Below, one piece after another: positions 8,867 through 17,188 of a DNA stretch of 45,338 nt. Under the pieces are notes generated by a model. It did no database searches and was not told the origin of the DNA. It was given only the letters and a program-made list of their open reading frames with translations. This DNA is from Methylomagnum ishizawai (GTDB lineage Bacteria; Pseudomonadota; Gammaproteobacteria; Methylococcales; Methylococcaceae), in assembly GCF_019670005.1 (NCBI RefSeq), contig NZ_AP019786.1:25001-70338 (forward strand), written 5' to 3'. Position 1 is the first letter of the stretch; each line of letters begins with the position of its first letter. The translations under genes were made by a program, and so were the position numbers.

Positions 8867-9031
8867 CATCCTTGGGCCGCTTCCGCCTCCTGCGCGCATT
8901 CCCGTACCTCGGCCAAAGGGTAGGAATGTAGCGCGACGGTTCCATCTTCCCCGCGCCGCCGCGCCGGGCCAATACGGCGAACCACTTATTGCCAAGCATG
9001 GCGGGGTGGCGGTTTGTTGCCTCCCAGGCGT

Positions 9032-9238
9032 TCAGCGGCGGTCGCCGCCACGGGTGGGATAGCTGTAGATGGCGGGGCCGCTGGCCTGGTCCACATAGAT
9101 GATTTCGGCCTTGGGCGCTGCGCGGACCGGGGCCGGGTTGGCCGCGGCGGCTTGGGTTCCGGGGGCGGTTCCGTCCTGGGCGGAGGCGGTTTGGGCGGCG
9201 ATCAGGGCGGCGAGGGCGATGTAGGCGCGGACGTTCAT
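9032..9238 (-). CDS. 68-residue exported peptide
   Basis: MNVRAYIALAALIAAQTASA is a signal peptide (cleavage likely after ASA). The mature remainder of about 48 residues is Ala/Pro-rich and then polar (EIIYVDQASGPAIYSYPTR). AGGAG lies 8 nt before the ATG. An AT-rich region at 9300-9350 upstream probably holds the promoter. Family not recognised. Confidence 0.65.
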   Translation of the reverse strand: MNVRAYIALAALIAAQTASAQDGTAPGTQAAAANPAPVRAAPKAEIIYVDQASGPAIYSYPTRGGDRR

Positions 9239-9480
9239 GGGGGGGCTCCTGTGCTGGTGGGATGGGGACCGCCGGGGCGGCTTGGGGCACATTCTGGAGA
9301 AGCCGGATTTATAAATAAAATCGTTTGTTTTTATTTTAATAATCGTTTTTAGCTATCGAATAGCCCGGTGGCCAACCGCGGGTCTTCCGGAGGACGAGTC
9401 CGGGCTTGCCGCCGCCGCCCAGGCCGGACCATCATCCCCGTCCCGGCCCGTCCCCGTGGCCTTCCGTTCCCGGCAAGTAG

Positions 9481-9780
9481 ATGAACAATCCCCACGCCCC
9501 GTTCGATCCGAAATCGGAACCGGATTGCCCCCTGACCCTGCACGACGCCGTGGCACGGGTGTTGGACCGCCTGTCGGAGCGCGACACCCGGATCATCGCC
9601 CACCTGCCGGAAACCGGACTGGAAGAATTGAACCGCTACGAACTGGGGGCGGACATCCGCAAGCGGTTCGCGCTGTGGCGGGGCAACCGGGCCTTGATGG
9701 CGGCGTGCGGGGCGCTGAATCCGGAGGATGCGTCGCTGGAGATCATCCGGGCGGTGTGGGAGCGGCTGAGGGCGGGCTGA
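9481..9780 (+). CDS. DUF6794-like protein
   Basis: A 99-residue protein matching the pattern I associate with DUF6794: an N-terminal helix (LHDAVARVLDRLSERDTRII), a central YELGADIRKRFALWRGN with a conserved Gly and Trp, and a C-terminal P-E-D-A-S-L-E-I-I helix ending in W-x-R-L. Function unknown. Convergent with the AsmA gene, with a terminator between them. Confidence 0.7.
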   Translation: MNNPHAPFDPKSEPDCPLTLHDAVARVLDRLSERDTRIIAHLPETGLEELNRYELGADIRKRFALWRGNRALMAACGALNPEDASLEIIRAVWERLRAG

Positions 9781-9790
9781 GCGCGGGCGA

Positions 9791-9833
9791 CAAAAAAGCC
9801 GATAGGGGAGAGAGAGGGGACCCTATCGGCTTC
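9791..9833 (-). terminator. Terminator downstream of the AsmA gene
   Basis: AAGCCGATAGGG and CCCTATCGGCTT pair perfectly over 12 bp around a purine-rich loop. The minus strand runs into TTTTTTG, so it ends the transcript from 11983. Confidence 0.85.
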
Positions 9834-9985
9834 CGGTCGTTGGGAGTCCGTTCCCCGGCAATCTGGGAAGGGTGCCTCCTCGAGGAACCTGATGCGCGGT
9901 TGGACCGTGGACGCACGGATAGGTTCCGCTGCCGGGGTTGTCCTGCGCGATCATGTAAACAGCCGGTCCCATCCACCCTCTACCG

Positions 9986-11983
9986 TCATGGCCGCTTGCC
10001 TTTCCCGGCCTTGGGCCGGGCCGGCGGCTCCGCTTTTTCGGCGGCGGTCAACAGGCTCCGGCAAGGGCTGTCCTGGCCCAGGCCCAGTTCCACCCAGGGC
10101 AGGATCGCCGCCGCCGGGGTCAGCACCGCCCCCAGGGCCACCGACGCGGCGGCGCGCGCCGCCAGCGGCAGGACTTCCGGGTGCCCGGACGGGCGCTTCA
10201 GCGTGCCATCGACCACCACCGGGGTGCGGGCGCTGAACACGCTGACATCCTTGGGATGGGCCAGGAACCTGAGATGCAGGGTCTCGTCGCGCAGATCGAC
10301 CCGGCCCTCGCCCCTGACCTGGGTGTCGGTGGTGTCGAGCAGGAACAGCTGGGTCTGCATCACGCCGTCGCTCAGCATGAAATCGTTCACCAGGCAGCGC
10401 ACCGGCATGGCGCGGTCGCGCCTCGTCGCCAGGATTTGCAGGGTCTCGGCGATATCCAGGCCGATCAATTCCATGATCAGTTCGCTGATGCGGCCCGACT
10501 CCATCAGGACCGTGATGCCGCCGTCGGCGTTGGCGGCCATCTCGGCCACCGAGTTGCCCACCGTGTCCACCGCCACCCGGCCAAAGAACGTGCCCGAACT
10601 TTCCGGCGCGAAGCGGGTTTTCGCCAGCAGGCGCTGGAACGGCACCTGTTCGATCCGGCTCCTGAGCCGGGTCTTGATCCGGTAGCCGCGGGCGTCGAGC
10701 ATGATCGAGGACGCGATCTTGCCCAAACCGATGCTGGCGTTGGCCGGGTCCAGGGTCAGGACGCCATGGTCGAGCCGGACGTGGGCCGACACCTGGTCCA
10801 CCGGCATCATCGGGGTCACGATATTGGCGCTGCGGAAGCGGATATCGGCGTCGGCCACCCGCAGCCCCTTCACATCGTAGGATTCGTCCGGGAAGAAACG
10901 CGGGCGGGACGGGGCGTCCGGCCTGGGATCGGCCCCGACGAAACCGGCCAGGTCGCGGAAATCCAGCCGTTTCGACACCAGATCGCCGTCCAGCAAGGGC
11001 CGTCCTTCACGCAGGGTGAACATCAAGCCGCCGGCCAGATCGCTGCCGCCGAGTTTCCCCTGGAAATCCTTGATCCGCCAGCGTTCGCCGTCGCGGTCGA
11101 CGGTGCCGGAGAAACGATAGGGCGGGGTGCGCGGTATCCACAGCTCGGTGAAGGGGCGGAACACCGAGAGGTCCGGCCCGTGGGCCTCGAATTTGAGATC
11201 GGGACCGCCCAGCCGCAGGGGTTCCTGGAAACCGCCCGCCACCTTGGCCCCGGAAGCGCCGTAGGCCGCTTCGATTTCCACCGGGAAGGGCTTGTCCCGG
11301 TCCCACAGGGTCAGGATCGAACCACCCCGCGCATCCAGGGTGAAACGCTCGTTCTTGAGGCTGCCCTGGCCCTTGAGCTTCAAGGACTGTTCATCCGCGG
11401 TCCCCGCCGCCGTGGAAATATCCAGGTCCAGCGCGGTGTCGTTGGCGGCGTCGTCGAAACGGACCCGGCCCTCCTCGATCACCAAGCGGTCGATCTTGGG
11501 GAACCAGCGCGGGTTCATCGGTTCGGATTGGGCGGGTGGCGGCTTGAACTCCCAATTGGCCCGGCCTTGGGCATCCTTTTCCAGGTAGAGCCGGGGCTTC
11601 ACGATGCGGATGTCCGGCAACACCAGATGGCCCTTGAACAAGTCGGGGATGCGCAGGGAAACCTCGGCCCGGTCCAGGCTGAACATCTCGCTGTGGCGGC
11701 CCCAGGGCGCGTCGGCCAGGACGATATCGGCCACGCCGAGCCGGGGCGTCCACGACCAGGCCACCGTCAGCGGCCCCCGGATGGCGAACTCGCGGCCCAG
11801 CTTGGCGCTGACCAGCGAACCGATGGGGCCGCGCAGCCGGTTGAGGTCGAAGAACAGCACGAACAGGACCAGCGCCAGGATCGAGACGCCCAGCGCGATC
11901 CCGGTCCATTTGAGGATTTGGCCGGACACGGTGCGCCCGGCCCGCCTGGGAGCGCTGGACGGATAGCCGAGCGCGCTATTCAT
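9986..11983 (-). CDS. AsmA-family envelope protein
   Basis: A 665-residue protein. It has one N-terminal membrane helix (residues 23-46, LKWTGIALGVSILALVLFVL), then an AsmA-type start (LRGPIGSLVSAKLGREFAIR, LGVADIVLADAPWG). A long beta-rich body follows, and the AsmA C-terminal region near residues 480-600 includes ILATRRDRAMPVRCLVNDF and a DTQVRGEGRVDLRDETLHLR segment. The family (AsmA, TamB, YicH, YhjG) bridges inner and outer membrane and is linked to lipid transport or outer-membrane homeostasis. The length fits the YhjG-like branch. It is monocistronic with its own terminator at 9791-9833. Confidence 0.9.
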   Translation of the reverse strand: MNSALGYPSSAPRRAGRTVSGQILKWTGIALGVSILALVLFVLFFDLNRLRGPIGSLVSAKLGREFAIRGPLTVAWSWTPRLGVADIVLADAPWGRHSEMFSLDRAEVSLRIPDLFKGHLVLPDIRIVKPRLYLEKDAQGRANWEFKPPPAQSEPMNPRWFPKIDRLVIEEGRVRFDDAANDTALDLDISTAAGTADEQSLKLKGQGSLKNERFTLDARGGSILTLWDRDKPFPVEIEAAYGASGAKVAGGFQEPLRLGGPDLKFEAHGPDLSVFRPFTELWIPRTPPYRFSGTVDRDGERWRIKDFQGKLGGSDLAGGLMFTLREGRPLLDGDLVSKRLDFRDLAGFVGADPRPDAPSRPRFFPDESYDVKGLRVADADIRFRSANIVTPMMPVDQVSAHVRLDHGVLTLDPANASIGLGKIASSIMLDARGYRIKTRLRSRIEQVPFQRLLAKTRFAPESSGTFFGRVAVDTVGNSVAEMAANADGGITVLMESGRISELIMELIGLDIAETLQILATRRDRAMPVRCLVNDFMLSDGVMQTQLFLLDTTDTQVRGEGRVDLRDETLHLRFLAHPKDVSVFSARTPVVVDGTLKRPSGHPEVLPLAARAAASVALGAVLTPAAAILPWVELGLGQDSPCRSLLTAAEKAEPPARPKAGKGKRP

Positions 11984-12034
11984 CGCGGTCCACGCGCAGC
12001 GGACCGCCCACGGCGATGGGGCGGCATGGTCCGG

Positions 12035-12751
12035 CTAGGCGGGAGGCCCGGAGGGACGCGGTGCCGCGCCATACCCGTCCGGCTCCGGACCGGATTCCGC
12101 CGCCGCGGCGGCGGGTGGGCCGGCCGGCCGCCGTCCCCCTGGATTCACCGGCAGGCCGGCCCCGAGGGCGGCCCCGAGGGCCAGCCCCAAAGCGCCCACC
12201 ACCAAGGGTTGTTCTTCGACGAAATGGCGGGTTTGGCGTTGGAGCCGCTGGCCGGTTTTGCGGGCGTAGCGGCCGGCCTGCCCCATCGTCCCGCCCAGGA
12301 CGGCGGCGGCGCGGCGTTGGTCGTGGCGGCGTTCGACCGGCATCTTGGTGTCGGTGCCTTCCGCGCCGATGGCGGGATGGGCGTGCCAGCCCGCGCCGCC
12401 GCCGTTCAGGCGGCGTTCCCGGCCCAGGCGGCGCTCGATCAAGCCCGCGCTGACCGGGCCGTAGCGCCGGGCCGGGTCGGGCGCGGCACCCACTCCCATG
12501 CCCGCCGCCACCAGCCACACCAAACCCACGCCGATCAAACCGACCGGCAGCGGGTGGTCGCGCACGGTGCCGATCCAATCGGTGCCGGGTTGGCCCGAGT
12601 GCGATTCCAGATAATCCAAGGCCTGGTCCATCAACTGGCCGGGCGAGAGCTGGCGCTGGATATCGCCCAGGGTGCCGGCCATCTCGTTGCGGGTGCGCTC
12701 GATATCGCTTTCGAGCTGTTCGGGACTGGGGGTTGCTTGATGGGCGTCCAT
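12035..12751 (-). CDS. DUF3618 family stress/envelope protein
   Basis: A 238-residue protein. Residues 9-40 carry the DUF3618 pattern (PEQLESDIERTRNEMAGTLG, then DIQRQLSPGQLMDQAL). There is a hydrophobic segment at residues 70-90 (LPVGLIGVGLVWLVAAGMGV), a basic linker and a second hydrophobic segment near 185-205, then a Pro/Ala-rich tail. It is the last gene of a four-gene minus-strand operon (14155 to 12035), 8 nt after the ferritin-like gene. Such genes commonly accompany YqjE and DUF883 proteins in stress loci. Confidence 0.8.
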   Translation of the reverse strand: MDAHQATPSPEQLESDIERTRNEMAGTLGDIQRQLSPGQLMDQALDYLESHSGQPGTDWIGTVRDHPLPVGLIGVGLVWLVAAGMGVGAAPDPARRYGPVSAGLIERRLGRERRLNGGGAGWHAHPAIGAEGTDTKMPVERRHDQRRAAAVLGGTMGQAGRYARKTGQRLQRQTRHFVEEQPLVVGALGLALGAALGAGLPVNPGGRRPAGPPAAAAAESGPEPDGYGAAPRPSGPPA

Positions 12752-12759
12752 GGTCGCGC

Positions 12760-13209
12760 TCACAGGTTCGACAAGCGGTCTTCCAGCCAAGCGCGGTGCC
12801 TGCGCTCGTCGGCCAGATTGCCGGTCAGGGTGCTTTGCAGGTGGGGCGCGAGGTCGTCGCGCTCCAAGGCTTGCGCATAGGCTTGGTGGGTGTCGTCCTC
12901 GTTGGAGCGCATGGCCGAGAGGATGCCGATATCGCCGACCAAGCCGCCGATGATGACCTTGCCCTGGGTCAGCACCGCCTTGAAATCGGCCGCGTTGGGG
13001 GGGCGCTGGCCCATGCCGCGCAGAACGTGGCCGAGTTCCTGGATATGGCGCAGATGGTCGTTCATGAACTGGCCGAGCTGGTCGCGGGCGACGGGATCGT
13101 CCAGCCGCCGGATGGCCGCCTCGTAGGCCGCCGTCGCGTCGAATTCCAGTTCCACCAGGTGGTTCAAGGTGTCGATCACCGAGCTTTCCGTGCCGATCAA
13201 GGTCGCCAT
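12760..13209 (-). CDS. Ferritin-like PA2169/DUF2383 protein
   Basis: A 149-residue all-helical protein. The start (LIGTESSVIDTLNHLVELEF, then DATAAYEAAIRRLDDP) and the later NDHLRHIQELGHVLR and DERRHRAWLEDRL supply Glu and E-x2-H pairs typical of a ferritin-like four-helix bundle (DUF2383 group). It may bind a di-metal centre. It sits inside the stress operon between a YqjE-type gene and a DUF3618 gene. Metal binding is inferred from the E-x2-H motifs only. Confidence 0.82.
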   Translation of the reverse strand: MATLIGTESSVIDTLNHLVELEFDATAAYEAAIRRLDDPVARDQLGQFMNDHLRHIQELGHVLRGMGQRPPNAADFKAVLTQGKVIIGGLVGDIGILSAMRSNEDDTHQAYAQALERDDLAPHLQSTLTGNLADERRHRAWLEDRLSNL

Positions 13210-13221
13210 GGGCGCTCCTCC

Positions 13222-13644
13222 CTATTTGAACTGTTCCTTCAGCAGCTCGGAATCGCGCCGCAGGGATTCGCCGCTGCGGCGGGGCGCGAGGTCGCCCAGT
13301 TTCAGGTTATGGCGGCCCCACAGCAGGAGTCCGGCTCCCGCCGCCGTCAGCGCGAGGCCGACCAGCAAGGGCGATAGCCAGGGATAATCCAGCGCGGCCG
13401 CGCCCAATAGCTGGTTGACGCCCGCCACCCAGGCCAGGGCCAGGATCAGGATGCCGACCAGCAGCAAGCCGCCGCCGATGGCGATCCCGCCCGCGCCCGC
13501 CTTGGCGCCGGCCAGCTTGGTCGCGATTTCGGCCTTGACCAGTTGGGTTTCCTGGCGCGCCAGGGTCGAGAATTCGCGGCTCAGGTCGGAAAACAGATGC
13601 GCCAAGGAAAATTCCCGCTTGGCCGGGGTGTCGTCGGGGCTCAT
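13222..13644 (-). CDS. YqjE/DUF1469 (phage-holin-superfamily) membrane protein
   Basis: A 140-residue protein. Residues 12-50 form an amphipathic helix (LAHLFSDLSREFSTLARQET), followed by two transmembrane helices (about 50-75 and 88-108) and a basic tail. This is the usual YqjE architecture, a membrane protein found with ElaB/YqjD proteins and induced in stationary phase or osmotic stress in enterics. The start at 13644 was chosen where family similarity begins. The preceding gene (13685-14155) is DUF883-like, as in the enteric yqjD-yqjE pair. Confidence 0.85.
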   Translation of the reverse strand: MSPDDTPAKREFSLAHLFSDLSREFSTLARQETQLVKAEIATKLAGAKAGAGGIAIGGGLLLVGILILALAWVAGVNQLLGAAALDYPWLSPLLVGLALTAAGAGLLLWGRHNLKLGDLAPRRSGESLRRDSELLKEQFK

Positions 13645-13684
13645 GGCTGGGGTGCCTCGCAAGTTGTGGATGGCCGGGCCGGAT

Positions 13685-14155
13685 TCAAAAGGGGCGGTCC
13701 GGGGCGTCCGGGGTGGAGGCCCGCGCCGTGGCCTTGAGGTACCGCGCCAGCAACACCCCGGCGGCGACGCTGCCGCCGAAGAACAGGCCCGGATGCTGGC
13801 GGGCATAGTCCTCGACCTGCCCGAGCAGGGCGCGGGCGTCTTGTTGGCGCAGGTTCCCGGCGATCCGGTCCAGCGAATCCGCCGCCCGGCCCACCCATTG
13901 GGCCGGGGCCGGGCGCTGTTCCGAGCCTAGGTTCTGGGCGGTGCGGCGCAGGGCATCGACCATGCCGCCGAGTTCGGCGGCGGCGGCTTGCCGCTGGCCC
14001 TCGAACAAGGCCGCGCCGCGCTGCCGGGCCTCGTCGGCCAGACGCTGGGCTTGCTGCTTGATTTCGGAAGCCGCGCCCTGGGCTTCCCGCCAAGCTTCGG
14101 CCCCGGCGGTGCCGCCGCCGGGGTCCGCCGTGGTTCCGGTATTCCTGTGGATCAT
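13685..14155 (-). CDS. DUF883/ElaB-like membrane-anchored coiled-coil protein
   Basis: A 156-residue protein with a long helical, Ala/Gln/Glu/Arg-rich body (residues 20-120) and a C-terminal anchor, HPGLFFGGSVAAGVLLARYL, which is the ElaB/YqjD/DUF883-type ribosome-binding anchor pattern. First gene of the four-gene operon. ATG at 14155 has GGGGAA 7-12 nt upstream. The frame stays open upstream to 14329 with a hydrophobic sequence of lower GC, so a longer form is possible but less likely. Confidence 0.78.
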   Translation of the reverse strand: MIHRNTGTTADPGGGTAGAEAWREAQGAASEIKQQAQRLADEARQRGAALFEGQRQAAAAELGGMVDALRRTAQNLGSEQRPAPAQWVGRAADSLDRIAGNLRQQDARALLGQVEDYARQHPGLFFGGSVAAGVLLARYLKATARASTPDAPDRPF

Positions 14156-14398
14156 GGGGGTTCCCCGGTTGCCAATACCGCTCTCGTCCAATACATACCC
14201 CAGGCCATAAGCCCGGAATAATCCCACCGCAAAACCATGCGCCAGCCAAAAACCGCTGGATAAAAAAGCAGCGCTCAGAACATATCCAAGCGCTGTAGCC
14301 TTCGCCAATGATCTACTCAGATGGAACACGTATCCATTAGGATAGGGCGGCGGGCCGGGCTTCCCTGCCCCGCTCGCTCCCGGACCTATCGCAATCGG

Positions 14399-14602
14399 TC
14401 AATGCTTGATAGTCCAGTTGAAGTTATCGACCTGCCGCTCGGCCTCGTCGCGGGCCAAGCCATAACGTTCCTGGAGCAATCCGACCAGCTTTTCGTGTTC
14501 GCCGGCCACCTGTTCCAATTCATCGTCGGTCAAACGGCCCCATTGGGCTTTGACCGAACCTTTGACCTGATGCCATTGGCCTTTCACAACATCCCAATTC
14601 AT
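14399..14602 (-). CDS. CsbD family general stress protein
   Basis: A 67-residue protein with the full CsbD pattern: MNWDVVKGQWHQVKGSVKAQ, then WGRLTDDELEQVAGEHEKLV and the Gly-x-ARDEAE end. CsbD-like proteins are small, soluble, sigma-B or RpoS-type stress proteins of unknown biochemical role. AGGAG lies 8-9 nt before the ATG. Apparently monocistronic. Confidence 0.93.
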   Translation of the reverse strand: MNWDVVKGQWHQVKGSVKAQWGRLTDDELEQVAGEHEKLVGLLQERYGLARDEAERQVDNFNWTIKH

Positions 14603-14736
14603 AACCGGTCTCCTGGAGTATCTATTGATCGTCGAATATTCTTTCGACCGGAGGGAACCGCTAAAATTGCATCCATTCCGGTCCCCGGAAATACCTAAGT
14701 ATGTTTACTAGATGATTCCACGGGGCTGGAAGGGTT

Positions 14737-15234
14737 TTATCCCGGATGGGATTCAGAATCGCTGCGTTCCAGGTGTTGGCGGGCCAGTTCGGAGAGGGCG
14801 GCGCGGATGGGGCCGAAGCTCCTGAGGACCAGGGTGTGGGCTTCCTGGTTGATGGCGGATTGGAGTTCGTCGGTGAGGAGGTTCTGGGCGCGGGACTGGG
14901 CGGTTTCGCGCAGGCGGCGTTCGCAGTCGATGAAGTAACGGCGGGCTTGCCGACCCTTCGCGTTGCGCTCGACCATCGCCGGTTCCTTCGCGGTGTCCAG
15001 GGTGACGTGATAGTCGGTGCGGGGGCGTCCGCGTCCCTGATTTTTATTTTTTGAGGAAATGCTCAAAAAATCGATGCCTTCCTCAAAACCATATTGCTCG
15101 ATGCGCTCCTTGAACCAATTAACGAATTCATGGCCGCTTTCAAGGAAGTGATGGAGGTCGCGGGCATCGACGAATTGGACGGTTTGCCCGTTGAGTTCGC
15201 CGGTGAAGACCGGCACGAGATCGGTGCTGTGCAT
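14737..15234 (-). CDS. AntA/AntB-family antirepressor, shortened copy
   Basis: A 165-residue paralogue of the protein at 4698-5354. The N-terminal AntA domain is complete (VDARDLHHFLESGHEFVNWF, then RTDYHVTLDTAKEPAMVERN and RRYFIDCERRL). The shared helix LTDELQSAINQEAHTLVLRS is nearly identical to the other copy. It then stops after LSELARQHLERSDSESHPG, lacking about 55 residues present in the other copy. It may be truncated or a natural short form. Its leader (15263-15356) carries the same C4-like RNA arrangement, with compensatory base changes, so the regulatory unit looks maintained. Confidence 0.85.
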   Translation of the reverse strand: MHSTDLVPVFTGELNGQTVQFVDARDLHHFLESGHEFVNWFKERIEQYGFEEGIDFLSISSKNKNQGRGRPRTDYHVTLDTAKEPAMVERNAKGRQARRYFIDCERRLRETAQSRAQNLLTDELQSAINQEAHTLVLRSFGPIRAALSELARQHLERSDSESHPG

Positions 15235-15262
15235 GATTACATCTCTCGGTGATAGGCAAGAA

Positions 15263-15356
15263 CCTACCTCCGAATGATGCCAACCATGGGGAGGTAGGAC
15301 TGAACGGAGTTGGCATTACCGGAGATGCTACGGCCAGCCTTGTGGCTGCTCCGCCC
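15263..15356 (-). ncRNA. C4-like antisense RNA and target, second copy
   Basis: Read on the minus strand: closing stem GGGCGGAG (15349-15356) with CTCCGTTC (15302-15309, two G-U pairs); hairpin CAGCC-ACAA-GGCTG (15335-15348); antisense blocks ATGCCAAC (15309-15316) and CCTACCTCC (15290-15298). These are complementary to GTTGGCAT (15277-15284) and GGAGGTAGG (15263-15271), close to the antirepressor start. Compared with the element at 4572-4669, the primary sequence differs but pairings are kept, including C-G to T-A and T-A to C-G swaps in the antisense block. Confidence 0.75.
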
Positions 15357-15372
15357 ACCCGACTTTTCCATT

Positions 15373-16098
15373 TTAGGCCGGTTCCGAGTCCGGTTCATCC
15401 GGTCCGGGGGCGGTGGGCGGGACGATGTAGTCGTCGCCATCCACGACGTGGAATTCGCAGCGTCCGTTGCGGGTGCGGTAGACCTTGCCGACGGGGTCGC
15501 CCTTGTAGCCGAAGTTGGGGTTGAGACGGAAGGAGAAGGAACGGGCTTGTTTGGGGCCGCGGATGAGGATGCCTTTCTTTTCCAGCAGCGCCACGTACTT
15601 GGAAACATCCTGCTTGTGCAGTTTCAGTTTGTTGGCGATCTCGACCTGGGGGATGTGTATGAAATTCTCGAAGTCGAGGTGCGCCCACAGGTAGAGCAGG
15701 ACTTTGAGGGATTTGCCCGTCAATTCATCGTCGGTCGCCAATTGGATCAGTGCGTCTTGGGCCAAGATGAACCACCTGTCCCCATAGCATTCCTTGATGG
15801 TGTTAAAGCCATGCCCGAGGGAATCTAAGGCTTCGAGCGCCGCCGCTTCTTCCACGCCCCTGAAAAACTCTCCGACCCGGCGTTCCGACGCCTCAGCCAA
15901 CGCTGACAAAAGCCGCTTTTCGCTGGCGTGATAATCGCCGTGTGGCTCGGTGTAGAAGGCTCCTTTCACCGATAGGCCCAGCGCCGCTGCCGTGGCCTTG
16001 TGGGTTTTGCAGCGCTTGAAAACGTCCCGGCTCTTGCCGCCCTTCACGAAGCCATTGCTGAACAGTACGACATAGCAGTATCCCGTTTCGGTGTTCAT
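15373..16098 (-). CDS. GIY-YIG-like domain fused to RepL-like winged helix, copy 1
   Basis: A 241-residue protein in two parts. Residues 6-65 (GYCYVVLFSNGFVKGGKSRD, Arg29, Glu60) look like a T5orf172/MUG113-type GIY-YIG nuclease fold: the tyrosine strand, a Lys-Gly motif, then the conserved Arg and Glu. Residues 126-200 (SLKVLLYLWAHLDFENFIHI, the HTH QVEIANKLKLHKQDVSKYVA, and SFSFRLNPNFGYKG) closely follow the winged helix of RepL plasmid initiators, including the closing N-P-x3-x-K-G. A second copy is at 30646-31251. Function unknown: it could be a replication initiator with a nicking domain or a regulator with a nuclease. ATG at 16098 was chosen because homology with the second copy starts there. 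Confidence 0.72.
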   Translation of the reverse strand: MNTETGYCYVVLFSNGFVKGGKSRDVFKRCKTHKATAAALGLSVKGAFYTEPHGDYHASEKRLLSALAEASERRVGEFFRGVEEAAALEALDSLGHGFNTIKECYGDRWFILAQDALIQLATDDELTGKSLKVLLYLWAHLDFENFIHIPQVEIANKLKLHKQDVSKYVALLEKKGILIRGPKQARSFSFRLNPNFGYKGDPVGKVYRTRNGRCEFHVVDGDDYIVPPTAPGPDEPDSEPA

Positions 16099-16281
16099 CC
16101 CGGAGGTTCCTGTTGTGGGCCAAGGAGAGCTTTGGATTCTATCGAAGGCCGCGGCTTGCGTGGGGTTCTGCCGGAAGCGGCAGCGGACGGAGGCGAGGGG
16201 AACCACCGACTGGACTGGTTTTTACTGGTTGAACTCATGGCCGACATGTCCGCGCCGCAGGGCGCCCCCGGCGCGCGCGGA

Positions 16282-16596
16282 TCACTTGAGCCGGATATCG
16301 TTTTTGACGGTTTTCACCCCGGCAACGCCGCGGGCGACTTCCACCGCCTGCCGGATTTCGCTGCGGGAACCGACGAAACCGCTCAATTGCACCACGCCCT
16401 TGAAGGTTTCGACATTGATATCGCCGGAACTCAGGCCCGGCGAATTGAGCAAAGCCGCCTTCACCTTGGTGGTGATGGCGCTATCGTCGATATATTCCCC
16501 GGTCCCCTCGGATTTCTGGGTCGGGGCGCAACCCGGCATAGCGGCCAGCCCCAGGGCCAGCAATAAGGCGGAACATAATCCAGCCCAGGTTTTCAT
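16282..16596 (-). CDS. BON-domain lipoprotein
   Basis: A 104-residue protein with a lipoprotein signal (MKTWAGLCSALLLALGLAAM then PGC as the acylated Cys) and one BON domain (residues 38-104: DDSAITTKVKAALLNSPGLS, then VQLSGFVGSRSEIRQAVEVA and GVAGVKTVKNDI). BON proteins such as OsmY and DolP bind phospholipid and act in osmotic stress and outer-membrane integrity. GGAGG lies 7 nt before this ATG, which decides the start over an in-frame ATG 15 nt upstream. Confidence 0.9.
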   Translation of the reverse strand: MKTWAGLCSALLLALGLAAMPGCAPTQKSEGTGEYIDDSAITTKVKAALLNSPGLSSGDINVETFKGVVQLSGFVGSRSEIRQAVEVARGVAGVKTVKNDIRLK

Positions 16597-16644
16597 GCGG
16601 AGACCTCCCATGCCAAACCGACCCCGGCCATCCGGGGCATCGCC

Positions 16645-17166
16645 CTAGGTTTTGACCGTGGTTTCGCCCGAGGTCGAAATATCCTCCGCGTTGGCCTGCT
16701 CGAAAATATCCTTGGCCTTATCGCGGGCCTCCGAGCTTTCGGTATGCACCGAAATCAAGGCGTTGCCGCCCTTGATCTTGCCCTCGTAGCGCTTGGCCTC
16801 GTATTCGGGTATCCCCATCCCGATCAAAGCCCCGGTCAAACTCCCGGCGGCGGCCCCGACGGCCGCCCCGCCCAAAGCGCCCATGATCGGCCCGGCGGCG
16901 ATCAAGGGACCGACCCCCGGTATCGCCAAACTCCCGATACCCGCCAGCCAGCCCAGTATCGCGCCGACGCTCATGCCGGCCCCGCCGCCGATGGTCGCGC
17001 CCTCGGGTGCCTTGGTATGTTTCTCGTGGGCGAAATCCTGGGTGCCGGATTTATCCGGGAATAGCACCGAAATATCGTTATTGGAGAATCCGGCCAGTTT
17101 CAGCCGGTCCACGATCAATTCCGCCTGTTGCATATCCTGGGCGATGCAATATACCGCTTTCTTCAT
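16645..17166 (-). CDS. DUF3341-like/general stress membrane protein
   Basis: A 173-residue protein. The N-terminus (KKAVYCIAQDMQQAELIVDR, LKLAGFSNNDISVLFPD) is the ferredoxin-like domain seen in general-stress 17M and DUF3341-type proteins. A Gly/Ala-rich membrane segment follows (residues 58-120, including GATIGGGAGMSVGAILGWLA), then a C-terminal KIKGGNALISVHTES strand that completes the fold. A standalone copy, not in an alternative complex III operon, so ActD function is unlikely. It sits in the stress gene run beside two BON genes. Confidence 0.8.
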   Translation of the reverse strand: MKKAVYCIAQDMQQAELIVDRLKLAGFSNNDISVLFPDKSGTQDFAHEKHTKAPEGATIGGGAGMSVGAILGWLAGIGSLAIPGVGPLIAAGPIMGALGGAAVGAAAGSLTGALIGMGIPEYEAKRYEGKIKGGNALISVHTESSEARDKAKDIFEQANAEDISTSGETTVKT

Positions 17167-17188
17167 GATGGCGATCTCCTGGGGGCCG

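Noticed and set aside
10181-12880. An 899-codon plus-strand open frame
   Set aside because: It lies opposite the AsmA and DUF3618 genes; the composition (His, Gln, Gly, Pro-rich, no domains) is that of a GC-rich antisense shadow.
14156-14329. N-terminal extension of the DUF883-like gene
   Set aside because: It is hydrophobic and in frame, but the RBS and family start support 14155; left as an alternative.
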